This document shows positions 45,183-54,118 of a stretch of 64,000 nucleotides of DNA, piece after piece. The stretch spans positions 1,644,424 through 1,708,423 of the forward strand of contig JAHBUP010000001.1 in NCBI GenBank assembly GCA_019638015.1, written 5' to 3'. The position numbers were made by a program, and so were the translations under genes. The notes below the pieces were generated by a model. That model made no database searches. It was not told the DNA's origin and worked only from the letters and a program-made list of their open reading frames with translations. This DNA comes from Melioribacteraceae bacterium (GTDB taxonomy: Bacteria > Bacteroidota > Ignavibacteria > Ignavibacteriales > Melioribacteraceae). Numbering within the stretch: the first letter of the stretch is position 1; every line of letters starts with the position of its first letter.

Positions 45183-47165
45183 ATGAAACAAACACTGATA
45201 GTATTTTTTCTTCTAATTTCATTTGGATTAATTCTGCAATATGCTGATACCCAAAATGAATCAAAAATTGCTCCTCAAATAAGTTCTGCAGGCTATTCCA
45301 AGGGATTGTTGTTACAAGAAAAAGAGAAAATTGATCATTCGCATAAATATGACTTATATGTTGACTTCGACCCTGCGCAAAAATTAATTTCAGTTAATGA
45401 AGTAATTGGCTGGAAGAATAATACTCAACATTCCACAAAAGAACTTTATTTCCATTTTTACGCTAATGCGTATAAAAGCGAAAGAACACAATTCTCAAAA
45501 GGTTATGGTCTAAAATCAGAAGATGAAAAAACTGAGATTGAAGTTTTAGATTTTAAAATTAATAATGCTAATGCCACACTAACATTCCCCGACAAAATCA
45601 ACGGTATAGATGGTGACAGCACTGTCGCAAGAGTTGATTTGCAAGAGATTCTGCATCCAGGAGACTCGGTATCTATTCAAGTTAATTACAAATTAAAAAT
45701 TCCCAAGTGTGTTAAAAGATTAGGATATGCCGCCGGAAGAGAATTTTATTTCATCTCTCAATGGTTTCCAAAATTAGGAGTATTTGAAGAGGGGAAATGG
45801 GTGTGTAATCCTTATTTACCCTACTTAAATTTTTATTCAAACTTCGCCGATTATTCAGTTAATATTTCTCTACCAAAGGATTTTGAAATTGCTTCAGCTG
45901 GAAATCAAGGGGAAGTTGTAATAAGTGGTGGTAAAAAAAATGTAAAAATTGAGCAATCAGGCGTTCACGATTTTGTATGGATGGCGTCCAATGAAATAAT
46001 GGCAAAAAGTAATTTTTACAGACGGAAAGACAATTCATTAATTGAAATAAAATGTTTTGTTCAGCCAGAAAGAGAAAATTACTTTGATAGATATTTTGAG
46101 TCAGTAAAAAATTGTTTGACTTACTTTGAAGATAATGTTGGGGTTTATCCTTATCAAACAATAACATTAGTTGATGTGCCGAGGACAAGCAATTCAGGAG
46201 GAATGGAATATCCAACTCTATTCACTGTGAGTGCTGAATTATTTTCACCATTGAACACTGGTTGGCCAGAATTTTTAGTTGCTCATGAATTTGCTCACCA
46301 ATATTTTCAAGGAATATTAGCCAACAATGAAGTAGCTGAAGCATGGCTTGATGAAGGTTTTGCTTCATACGCGGCAACAAAAATAATGGGTAAATACTAC
46401 CCTAATGTATTTGAGTACTTTAAAATTGCAGATCATATTCCCGTATTCGGGATCAATTTTTTTTCTTACCAAGGTATTCCTATAATATACACTCTGGTCG
46501 ATATTCAAAAACCGGCCGGGTTTCAAAGTGCAGTTTCCTATTACCGCAATACAAAAATTGGTAGCGTTCTTGATTCCTCTCACAAGCATCTTTCTCGAAG
46601 TGCATATGTAATTAACTCCTATAGTAAACCGGAATTGGTTCTTCATACTTTGGAAAATTATATTGGCAAAGATGCGATGATGAAAATTTTGAAAGATTAT
46701 TATCTCAATTACAAATTTAAGCATCCAAAAGCGGCTGACTTTTTTGGCATTGTACAAAATAATGTTAATGAAGATATGGGCTGGTTCTTCAATCAATTTT
46801 TAAAGAGCTCTAATACTTTTGATGACAAAATTCAATCATTGAGAAAAATAAACAATGAAGAATGGGAAGTAATTGCCGTCAGAGATAATTCGGGGATATT
46901 TCAAACAGAAGTTGTATTAATTACTGAAAAGGATACTTTGGTTAAGCACTGGGATAGTGATGAATCTTGGAAAGCATTTTACTTTAAAACAAAAAATGAG
47001 GTGATTGCGGCTTCAATTGATCCGCATAGAAAAAATTTGCTGGATATTAATTTTTCCAATAATTCAAAAACTGTTGATATCCAAATTGCTGCATCTCTTT
47101 CTTTATCAATGCGGTTATTTTTTTGGATTCAAAATGCTTTGATGATAATGGGAAGTGTGGGATGA
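45183..47165 (+). CDS. M1-family (gluzincin) metallopeptidase with C-terminal membrane helix
   Basis: About 660 residues. An N-terminal signal or anchor (KQTLIVFFLLISFGLILQ) leads a beta-domain, then a thermolysin-like zinc domain with GGMEYP (substrate-binding exopeptidase loop), HEFAH at 368-372 and the third zinc ligand E391 in WLDEGF. The last 30 residues include a hydrophobic helix, which is unusual for soluble M1 aminopeptidases. It probably faces the periplasm and trims peptides. I prefer the ATG at 45183 over the TTG/ATG at 45162/45165. Its TGA overlaps the start of a membrane protein gene (ATGA), suggesting the two work together. Confidence 0.85.
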   Translation: MKQTLIVFFLLISFGLILQYADTQNESKIAPQISSAGYSKGLLLQEKEKIDHSHKYDLYVDFDPAQKLISVNEVIGWKNNTQHSTKELYFHFYANAYKSERTQFSKGYGLKSEDEKTEIEVLDFKINNANATLTFPDKINGIDGDSTVARVDLQEILHPGDSVSIQVNYKLKIPKCVKRLGYAAGREFYFISQWFPKLGVFEEGKWVCNPYLPYLNFYSNFADYSVNISLPKDFEIASAGNQGEVVISGGKKNVKIEQSGVHDFVWMASNEIMAKSNFYRRKDNSLIEIKCFVQPERENYFDRYFESVKNCLTYFEDNVGVYPYQTITLVDVPRTSNSGGMEYPTLFTVSAELFSPLNTGWPEFLVAHEFAHQYFQGILANNEVAEAWLDEGFASYAATKIMGKYYPNVFEYFKIADHIPVFGINFFSYQGIPIIYTLVDIQKPAGFQSAVSYYRNTKIGSVLDSSHKHLSRSAYVINSYSKPELVLHTLENYIGKDAMMKILKDYYLNYKFKHPKAADFFGIVQNNVNEDMGWFFNQFLKSSNTFDDKIQSLRKINNEEWEVIAVRDNSGIFQTEVVLITEKDTLVKHWDSDESWKAFYFKTKNEVIAASIDPHRKNLLDINFSNNSKTVDIQIAASLSLSMRLFFWIQNALMIMGSVG

Positions 47166-48064
47166 TTAAACATATTAATTCAATACTTCTGCATGGAATG
47201 AGAACAATTTTTCATAATGGGAAGTTTGTCCTTTTATTATGGACTTTTAATCTGGCATCGGCGTTAATTTTGGCGGTCCCAATTTATAATATGCTGTTTG
47301 ATAATCTTGGCACATCCTTAATGAGCAAAAACCTAATCGAACAATTTGATCTTTTATGGTATGCACAGCTAAGAAATTTATATTCAATTCATTTTGATCA
47401 GTTAACTACAAGCATTTATGCTGTTACAGCAATTTATACTTTTATCCAAACATTTTTTGTGGGCGGTTTGATATCAATCTTTCATTTGCCCGAAAAGAAT
47501 CACATGGTCGACTTTTTTTACGGAGGGGTTAAATATTTTTGGAGGTTCGCCAAAGTGTTGGTTATTTGTGTACTTCTTCTTTTTATTGCATTTGAAATAA
47601 ATTATTACCTTGGAGAATTAATTTCATTAATCTATAGTGAATCTGAAAATGTAACTGGTGATTTTATACTAAAATTGATCCGTTATATAATGCTAATATT
47701 TTTTATAGGTGTGGTAATCATGATCTCCGACTATTCTAAAGTTAATATGGCTGTTCATGATAAAACCAATGTTCTCGTAACCATAATTGATTCAATAAAG
47801 TTTATTTATCGAAATTTTTCCAAAGTGTTTGTCGTCTTTTTATTAATATCACTGCTTGGGGCACTTGGGGTTATTATTTACAATGTGCTTGGGAAACTAA
47901 TTCCTCGAACTCCTTCTTACTATTTAATCATTTCAATAATATTGCAACAGATGCTCATAATCTTTAGACTGTTTATAAGGATGTTTTTCTTTTCAACCTC
48001 AGTTTCAATATTTAAAGATCTCGACGCTAAATTTGTAAATGCCGAAATTGAAAAAGGTGGATAA
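47162..48064 (+). CDS. Unknown six-helix membrane protein coupled to the M1 peptidase
   Basis: About 300 residues with six predicted membrane helices: near residues 17-40, 70-100, 130-155, 175-200, 220-245 and 255-285. I do not recognise a family. No nucleotide-binding or catalytic motif is visible, and charges between helices are modest. It starts inside the stop of the peptidase gene (ATGA), so the two are translationally coupled. A frame upstream from a TTG at 47123 would overlap the peptidase by 43 bases and is unlikely. The general look recalls YjgN/DUF-type multi-helix proteins or ABC-like permease partners, but this is not supported by any motif. Confidence 0.7.
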   Translation: MIKHINSILLHGMRTIFHNGKFVLLLWTFNLASALILAVPIYNMLFDNLGTSLMSKNLIEQFDLLWYAQLRNLYSIHFDQLTTSIYAVTAIYTFIQTFFVGGLISIFHLPEKNHMVDFFYGGVKYFWRFAKVLVICVLLLFIAFEINYYLGELISLIYSESENVTGDFILKLIRYIMLIFFIGVVIMISDYSKVNMAVHDKTNVLVTIIDSIKFIYRNFSKVFVVFLLISLLGALGVIIYNVLGKLIPRTPSYYLIISIILQQMLIIFRLFIRMFFFSTSVSIFKDLDAKFVNAEIEKGG

Positions 48065-48169
48065 ATATCCTTAAATTATTTTAGCTAACCGCATCTATTA
48101 ATTGCCTTTTTTATTATTTTAGCGCAAATTTTAGTGGAATTTGTTTTTAAAAAAATTAGGAAGATTAAG

Positions 48170-48742
48170 ATGTCGATAATACCAATCACAGTATTCGGTG
48201 ATAAAATCCTTCGTCAAAAAGCGAAGAAGGTTATGGCTGTTGATGATGATATAATAGTTAAAATAAAGAATATGTTCGATTCTATGAGGAATGCAAGCGG
48301 AATCGGATTAGCCGCAAATCAAGTAGGATATAATGAATCTATTTTTGTGGTCGATTTAAAGGGGTGTGAAGGCTATGAAAAATTTAAACCTATTGTTATG
48401 ATTAATCCTGTAGTGGTGGAAGAATCGGATGAAAAAATTGTTATGGAAGAAGGTTGTTTAAGTCTTCCCTCAATCCGCGCAGAGGTTAACAGACCAAAAA
48501 TTATCCAGATAAAATATTTGGATACGGATGAAAATGAGCAATTGATTGAAGCAGATGAACTGTTCGCGCGTGTTATTTTGCATGAGTATGATCATCTGTT
48601 AGGTAAGATGATTCCAGATCGTGTCGAAGAATCTTTGAGAGAATCATTAAAAGGTGATTTGATTAAAATTCAAAATCGTGAAGTGGAAACCGACTATCCC
48701 ATAACAGAACTGGGCCAGAGCATTACGAAGCAGAGGCAGTGA
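48170..48742 (+). CDS. def: Peptide deformylase
   Basis: Removes the formyl group from new protein N-termini using Fe(II) or another metal. With the ATG at 48170 (AGGAAG just upstream) the product has 190 residues. The three motifs are GIGLAANQ (44-51), EGCLS (94-98, metal ligand C96) and HEYDH (138-142, two His ligands plus the catalytic Glu). It forms a pair with fmt three bases downstream, the gene for the opposing formylation step. Confidence 0.97.
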   Translation: MSIIPITVFGDKILRQKAKKVMAVDDDIIVKIKNMFDSMRNASGIGLAANQVGYNESIFVVDLKGCEGYEKFKPIVMINPVVVEESDEKIVMEEGCLSLPSIRAEVNRPKIIQIKYLDTDENEQLIEADELFARVILHEYDHLLGKMIPDRVEESLRESLKGDLIKIQNREVETDYPITELGQSITKQRQ

Positions 48743-48745
48743 TTT

Positions 48746-49705
48746 ATGAAAATAGTTTTTATGGGTACTCCCGATTTTGCCCTCCCATCATTAAAAAAAA
48801 TTAATGAAAGTAAGCATACCTTGGAAGCGGTTGTGACTGCCCCCGATAAAGAAAGGGGGAGAGGTAAACTAATTTCATCAACACCAATAAAAGAATATGC
48901 CGTTAATAATAATCTTAAAGTGTTTACTCCAGAACAATTAAATGATTCTAAATTTATTTCAGAACTGATCGAAATTAAACCTGACCTCATTGTTGTGGTT
49001 GCTTTTAGAATTCTCCCTAGAGAAGTTTATAGAATTCCAAGATTAGGAACATTTAATCTTCATGGTTCACTGCTTCCCAAATATCGCGGTGCGGCGCCAA
49101 TACAATGGTCCTTAATAAAAGGAGAAACTAAGACTGGTGTTACAATATTTTTTTTGGAAGATAAAGTTGATACGGGCAACGTAATATTAAAGAGGGAAGT
49201 AGAAATATTACCAGAAGATAATTTCGGATCTTTGCATGATAAAATGATGGTCATTGGGGCTGATGCTGTTATGGATACTATCCAAATGATTGAGGCAGGT
49301 AATTATTCATTAGAAATTCAGGATAATACCAAAGCATCTAGTGCGCCAAAAATCACAAAAGAATTATGTAAAATAAACTTTGCTGATTCAGTTCGTAATA
49401 TTCACAACTTGATTAGGGGACTTGCACCATACCCAGGAGCTCTTTTCACCTTAAATGGCAAAAACTATAAGATATATGGTTCTACTTATATTGAAATGAA
49501 TTGTGATGAATTTGTGCAGATGAAAATTATCGGGGGTGCTGAGATTAAAAAAATTTTAATTAATGAATTTGAATGTGAACTCATACATTCAAAAAGTGAA
49601 ATTTTTATTAAAAATAAAAATGGTATTCTCCAAATTCTGGATATTCAACCTGAAGGGAGGAGAAGGATGAAAGTCACAGATTTTCTAAGAGGATATTCAT
49701 TATAG
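48746..49705 (+). CDS. fmt: Methionyl-tRNA formyltransferase
   Basis: Formylates initiator Met-tRNA with 10-formyl-tetrahydrofolate. The 319-residue protein has MGTPDFALPSLK at the N-terminus, the NLHGSLLPKYRGAAPIQW catalytic stretch with Asn-His around residue 110, and GVTIFFLEDKVDTGNV. A C-terminal OB-fold domain follows. Three bases after def and followed by the CBS/cysteine synthase gene 13 bases later. Confidence 0.97.
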   Translation: MKIVFMGTPDFALPSLKKINESKHTLEAVVTAPDKERGRGKLISSTPIKEYAVNNNLKVFTPEQLNDSKFISELIEIKPDLIVVVAFRILPREVYRIPRLGTFNLHGSLLPKYRGAAPIQWSLIKGETKTGVTIFFLEDKVDTGNVILKREVEILPEDNFGSLHDKMMVIGADAVMDTIQMIEAGNYSLEIQDNTKASSAPKITKELCKINFADSVRNIHNLIRGLAPYPGALFTLNGKNYKIYGSTYIEMNCDEFVQMKIIGGAEIKKILINEFECELIHSKSEIFIKNKNGILQILDIQPEGRRRMKVTDFLRGYSL

Positions 49706-49718
49706 AGATAGGTAAAGA

Positions 49719-50696
49719 ATGAGAAACTGTAAGTACGAAAATTTAATTGATACAATCGGTAGAACTCCGATTGTAAAATTGGGCAATATTTCAAAAGGAT
49801 TAAAAGCTACCATATATGCGAAGCTCGAATTTATGAATCCTGGCGGAAGCATTAAAGATAGAATCTCAAAATACATGATTGAGAAAGCGGAGAGAGAAGG
49901 TAAAATTAAACCGGGAGATACAATAATCGAAAACTCATCGGGAAATACTGCAATGGGTCTCGCTATCGTATGTAGGCATAAAGGATATAATTTAAAAATT
50001 GTAATTAGAAATACTACCAGTCGTGAAAAAATAAAAATGCTAGAAGTTCTTGGAGTTGACGTAATTAAGGTAGACGCAAGCCTTCCTCCCGAGCATCCAG
50101 AATCATATAACAATTACGCTTCAAATTTAGCGATGCATGATCCCAACCTCTATTATATAGACCAACACAATAATCTTGATAATAACGAAACTCATTATGC
50201 TACCACCGGTCCTGAAATCTGGGAACAGATGGAGGGGGAGGTTGATTATTTAATTGGAGCTGTGGGTACAGGAGGCACAATCACCGGTGCGGGAAAATAT
50301 CTAAAAGAAAAAAATCCCAAAATTAAAATTATTGGGCTTGATCCATATGGTTCAGTATTTTATGATTGGTACAAAAACAAAGTTTTAGTAAAACCCCACA
50401 AATACTTAATAGAAGGGATGGGAGATGAATTTATTATTCCCACTGCCCAATTTGAATATTTAGATGATATGTATAAAGTTGAAGATAAGAAAGCAATTGG
50501 GTGGACAAAAAAACTAGCTTATGAAGAGGGGATATTGAGTGGCGGATCGAGTGGCGCAAATATTTATGGAGCTGTTAAACTTGCTAAAGAAATTGACCGG
50601 GAAGCCAATATTGTTACAATTATTTGCGATTCAGGTTACAAGTATTTTTCTAGTATCTACAATGATGACTGGTTAACGACTAATCAAATGAAGTAA
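49719..50696 (+). CDS. Cystathionine beta-synthase / cysteine synthase family PLP enzyme
   Basis: A 325-residue fold-type II PLP enzyme. The PLP lysine lies in GGSIKDR (about residue 46), the substrate loop is SSGNTAMG, and the phosphate-binding loop is GTGGTITG. The C-terminal DSGYKYFSSIYNDDWL and GILSGGSSGANI resemble cystathionine beta-synthase more than O-acetylserine sulfhydrylase, and no CBS regulatory domains follow. It may join serine and homocysteine, or serve as a cysteine synthase. It pairs in function with the Cys/Met lyase at 52789. It ends nine bases before the convergent biotin carrier gene. Confidence 0.87.
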   Translation: MRNCKYENLIDTIGRTPIVKLGNISKGLKATIYAKLEFMNPGGSIKDRISKYMIEKAEREGKIKPGDTIIENSSGNTAMGLAIVCRHKGYNLKIVIRNTTSREKIKMLEVLGVDVIKVDASLPPEHPESYNNYASNLAMHDPNLYYIDQHNNLDNNETHYATTGPEIWEQMEGEVDYLIGAVGTGGTITGAGKYLKEKNPKIKIIGLDPYGSVFYDWYKNKVLVKPHKYLIEGMGDEFIIPTAQFEYLDDMYKVEDKKAIGWTKKLAYEEGILSGGSSGANIYGAVKLAKEIDREANIVTIICDSGYKYFSSIYNDDWLTTNQMK

Positions 50697-50705
50697 AAAA
50701 AATTG

Positions 50706-51017
50706 CTATTCGAATTCTAAAATTAATTCTCCCTTGGCAACCCTTTGTTCGCTGCTAACAAAGCACTCTTTTATTTTTCCATCATCGTGTGCGAATACAG
50801 TATTTCTCATTTTCATAGCTTCGAGAACAAATAGAGGGTCACTCATTTTTACTTTCGACCCCTTTTTTACGTATATCTCTCTAATTGTCCCCGGAATAAA
50901 AGCCGTAATTTTTTTCGGGTCTTTTTTAGTAAAGACTTTTCTGTTGAGATACTTTTTTGTCAGTTTAGTTTCATATACAGTAGTATCTATAACTAATTTT
51001 TCGTTAAACTCTTCCAT
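50706..51017 (-). CDS. Biotinyl carrier protein of an acyl-CoA carboxylase
   Basis: About 103 residues. A basic N-terminal stretch leads to a biotinyl domain ending with the EAMKM biotin site (Lys near residue 70) and the VAKGELILEFE C-terminus. I chose the ATG at 51017 one base after the carboxyltransferase stop (MEEFNEKL). A longer frame to 51077 would overlap the upstream gene by 59 bases. Biotin would be added by BirA encoded at 41288. A biotin carboxylase subunit is not in the window. Confidence 0.9.
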   Translation of the reverse strand: MEEFNEKLVIDTTVYETKLTKKYLNRKVFTKKDPKKITAFIPGTIREIYVKKGSKVKMSDPLFVLEAMKMRNTVFAHDDGKIKECFVSSEQRVAKGELILEFE

Positions 51018-51018
51018 A

Positions 51019-52563
51019 TTAATTGGGTGGAATTCCATGTTTTTTGAATGGTCGAACTTCATGTTTATTAGCTGCAACTTTTAATGAATGAATAATTGCA
51101 TCTCTTGTTTTATCCGGTTCAATCACCGAATCAACGTGTCCATTTGCTGCGGCTACATAGGGATTAGCAAATTTTTCAGTATACTCCGCTACTTTTAATT
51201 TTCTCATATCATCAGGATTTTCGGCTTCCGAAATTTCTTTTTTAAATATAATATTTGCGGCTCCTTCTGGTCCCATTACTGCAATTTCTGCTGTTGGCCA
51301 TGCAAAAACAAAATCGGCACCGAGATGTCTCGAACACATTGCAATATATCCACCGCCATAAGCTTTTCTCAAAATAACTGTGATTTTTGGAACAGTGGCT
51401 TCACTATATGCGTAAAGAATTTTTGCCCCGTGTCGTATTACTCCTGCATACTCCTGATCAACACCTGGCAGATATCCGGGTAAATCAACCAAAGTTACTA
51501 GGGGAATATTGAACGCATCACAGTATCTTATAAATCTGGCGGCTTTATCTGATGAATCTACATCCAGAACCCCTGCAAGTACTAATGGCTGGTTGCCGAC
51601 TATCCCAATCGTTTCCCCACTAATTCTAGCAAGACCTATAACAATATTCGATGCCCAATCAGCTTGAATTTCAAAAAAAATAGAATCATCAATAAAAGAC
51701 TTAATAATGTCTCTTACATCGTATGGTTTATTAGCCTCTGCCGGTATTATTTTTTCGATATCAAATTTTGCTCTAGGTGGTTTTGGAGGATATACCACAG
51801 CTTTCTTTCTATTATTCCACGGAATAAAAGTGAATAATTGTTTGATCTGTTCAAAACATTCTTGTTCAGTGGTTGCAAAGAAATGAGCATTACCGGTTAT
51901 TTCTGTCTGAACTCTAGCCCCCCCTAAATCTTCCATCGAAATTTCTTCACCAAGAACAGTTTTAATTACTTCGGGGCCGGTAATGAACATTTTCGAAATT
52001 TTATCAACTACAAACACAAAATCGGTAAGGGCAGGGGAGTAAACTGCTCCACCCGCACAAGGTCCAAGTATAACAGATATTTGTGGAATAACCCCTGAAG
52101 CCAATGTATTTCTATAAAAAATTTCACCGTAGCCAGCTAACGAATTTACTCCTTCTTGGATTCTAGCTCCCCCTGAGTCATTTATCCCTATTAAGGGCAT
52201 CCCCATTTTAATTGCGTGATCCATTACCTTAGTAATTTTTCTAGCGTGCGCTAAACCGAGAGATCCGCCGGCGACAGTAAAATCCTGCGCAAAAATACAA
52301 ACTGGATGACCTCCAATTGTTCCGGTGCCGGTTACAACTCCATCAGCATTAAGTGTTTTTTTCTCCATATTAAAATCGGTGCATTTATGCTCAACAAATA
52401 AATCGTATTCATGAAATGAACCTTCATCCAATAATGTTTCTACCCGCTGCCGTGCAGTTAGTTTACCCATTTGAATCTGTTTTTGGAGAGCTTGCTCGCC
52501 TCCACCTGTTACTGCCTTTTTAACACGACTAATAAAATCTACGATCTTATTTTTGAACCACAC
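51019..52563 (-). CDS. Acyl-CoA carboxylase carboxyltransferase subunit (propionyl-CoA type)
   Basis: A 514-residue carboxyltransferase that passes CO2 from carboxybiotin to an acyl-CoA, or the reverse in Na+-pumping methylmalonyl-CoA decarboxylases. It has two crotonase halves: GGSLGLAHARKITKVMD with GINDSGGARIQEGVNSL, and LVTLVDLPGYLPGVDQEYAGVIRHGAKIL with AYGGGYIAMCSRHLGADF. Start is GTG at 52563; no in-frame ATG occurs before residue 32. Directly upstream of the biotin carrier gene. It is distinct from AccD at 39273 (no zinc finger). Confidence 0.93.
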   Translation of the reverse strand: MWFKNKIVDFISRVKKAVTGGGEQALQKQIQMGKLTARQRVETLLDEGSFHEYDLFVEHKCTDFNMEKKTLNADGVVTGTGTIGGHPVCIFAQDFTVAGGSLGLAHARKITKVMDHAIKMGMPLIGINDSGGARIQEGVNSLAGYGEIFYRNTLASGVIPQISVILGPCAGGAVYSPALTDFVFVVDKISKMFITGPEVIKTVLGEEISMEDLGGARVQTEITGNAHFFATTEQECFEQIKQLFTFIPWNNRKKAVVYPPKPPRAKFDIEKIIPAEANKPYDVRDIIKSFIDDSIFFEIQADWASNIVIGLARISGETIGIVGNQPLVLAGVLDVDSSDKAARFIRYCDAFNIPLVTLVDLPGYLPGVDQEYAGVIRHGAKILYAYSEATVPKITVILRKAYGGGYIAMCSRHLGADFVFAWPTAEIAVMGPEGAANIIFKKEISEAENPDDMRKLKVAEYTEKFANPYVAAANGHVDSVIEPDKTRDAIIHSLKVAANKHEVRPFKKHGIPPN

Positions 52564-52729
52564 ATTGCATCCAGTTTATTTTCTAAAAAATTTATATGAA
52601 CGGGTCTAATTCCAATTTTTAAGGTGGTAAAGTTATAAAGTTTGATTCAATTTCCCAAGATGAAATTATCTTGTTTAAGTTTAATCAATAACTGTGATTA
52701 TGTTGAATATTAAATAATGGAGTTAATAT

Positions 52730-52765
52730 TTTGTTAGAATCAGAAACTCAGTTTCACTAATTTTG
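52730..52765 (+). promoter_or_regulatory. Candidate Bacteroidota-type promoter for the Cys/Met lyase gene
   Basis: TAATTTTG (52758-52765) matches TAnnTTTG exactly and is the same eight bases as the sprA -7 element. TTTG at 52730-52733 is a -33 candidate but 24 bases away, slightly long. The start would be near 52769, 20 bases before the ATG, whose GAGG (52780-52783) serves as SD. Confidence 0.4.
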
Positions 52766-52788
52766 AATCAATAAAAAATGAGGCAAGG

Positions 52789-54111
52789 ATGTCTGACAAT
52801 AAAAAAAATAAAAAGGAATTAGGTGCAGCCGAGGAAAAATATTCTCTGGAAACGAGATTGATTTATGGAAAGTCGATAACAGATAAATGGGATTATTCTC
52901 ATCATGTTACTGCGCCGATTTCCTCATCAACAACATTTAGACTTGACTCGGTTGAAAGGGGCGCGCAAGGATTTATGCAATTTGCCAATACCGAATTATT
53001 AGGAGATAACGCCCCAATTCTTATTTATGACCGTCTAGGTGAACCAAATAAAGATATTCTAGAGGAGAATTTGGCACATGTAGAAAAAGGAGAAACCGCG
53101 GTAAGTTTTTCAAGCGGGATGGCTGCCATTTCTGCTGTGCTTGGATGCTTAACCTCCGCTGGTGATGAAATAATACGCCATTCTACTCTATATGGATGTA
53201 CAATAAGCCTGTTCAACAATTGGTATCCAAAATACAAAATAAACACTCCGGTGGTTGATTTAACAAACATTAATAATTTTTTCAGTTCTGTTACGGAGCA
53301 GACTCGTGTTGTTTATTTAGAAACACCTGCAAACCCTAATCTAGAGATAATTGATTTACAAGCTTTAGTTGCGGCAGTAAAATCTGTTAATGAAAAGAGA
53401 GATGAGAAATCGAAAATTCATATTGTTGTTGATAATACATTTTCAACCCCATTTTGTCAGCGTCCATTAGAGTTTGGAGTCGACTTTGTCGTTCATTCTT
53501 TAACGAAAGGAATTGGGGGTTTTGGTACTGACATGGGAGGTGTGGTAATAGGTAAGAAAAAGTGGCGGGATATTTTGTTACTCTATCGTAAAGATTTTGG
53601 TGCAGTTCTAAACACAAAAAGTGCATGGGCAATATTAACTTATGGATTACCAACTTTGCCAATCCGACAAAAACAGCAAATTCAATCCTCATTAATGATA
53701 GCCGAGTTTTTAGAACAGCATCCAAAAGTTGAATTTGTTAATTATCCCGGCCTTAAGTCATTCAAGTTTTATGAGACGGCAAAAAAACAAATGGTGGATT
53801 TTGAAGGAAATTTTGCTCCGGGAAGTTTGATCTACTTTGTGTTGAAAGGAGATTCCCCTGCCGAAAGTAAGGAGAAGGGGGGCAAGTTTATGGATTATAT
53901 TGCTAATTCAGCTTATACTATGACTTTAGCTGTGAGCCTTGGACATACAAGAACTTTAATTGAACATCCAGCCTCCATGACTCATTCAGTCATTCCTCCA
54001 GAGAAATTAGCTGAACACGCGATTGATGCAGGCGGAATTAGACTTGCACTTGGGCTTGAAAACGTGAATGATATAATCATGGATCTTGAAGAAGCTCTTA
54101 AGCTCATTTAA
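52789..54111 (+). CDS. Cys/Met-metabolism PLP enzyme (methionine gamma-lyase/cystathionine gamma-synthase type)
   Basis: A 440-residue fold-type I PLP enzyme. It has SSGMAAISAVL, a phosphate-binding region, VDNTFSTPF, and the PLP-Lys in HSLTKGIGGFGT. The last third carries SLGHTRTLIEHPASMTHS, in which the SLG and the late HPASMTH are typical of gamma-lyases and synthases. A polar 20-residue N-terminal extension and an insert near residue 65-75 are unusual. Likely reactions are methionine or homocysteine breakdown, cystathionine formation or O-acetylhomocysteine sulfhydrylation. The PgeF gene follows by seven bases. Confidence 0.9.
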   Translation: MSDNKKNKKELGAAEEKYSLETRLIYGKSITDKWDYSHHVTAPISSSTTFRLDSVERGAQGFMQFANTELLGDNAPILIYDRLGEPNKDILEENLAHVEKGETAVSFSSGMAAISAVLGCLTSAGDEIIRHSTLYGCTISLFNNWYPKYKINTPVVDLTNINNFFSSVTEQTRVVYLETPANPNLEIIDLQALVAAVKSVNEKRDEKSKIHIVVDNTFSTPFCQRPLEFGVDFVVHSLTKGIGGFGTDMGGVVIGKKKWRDILLLYRKDFGAVLNTKSAWAILTYGLPTLPIRQKQQIQSSLMIAEFLEQHPKVEFVNYPGLKSFKFYETAKKQMVDFEGNFAPGSLIYFVLKGDSPAESKEKGGKFMDYIANSAYTMTLAVSLGHTRTLIEHPASMTHSVIPPEKLAEHAIDAGGIRLALGLENVNDIIMDLEEALKLI

Positions 54112-54118
54112 TTTTTTG

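Noticed and set aside
45183..47165. M1 peptidase as T9SS cargo
   Set aside because: The C-terminus is a membrane helix, not the beta-sandwich sorting domain of T9SS cargo.
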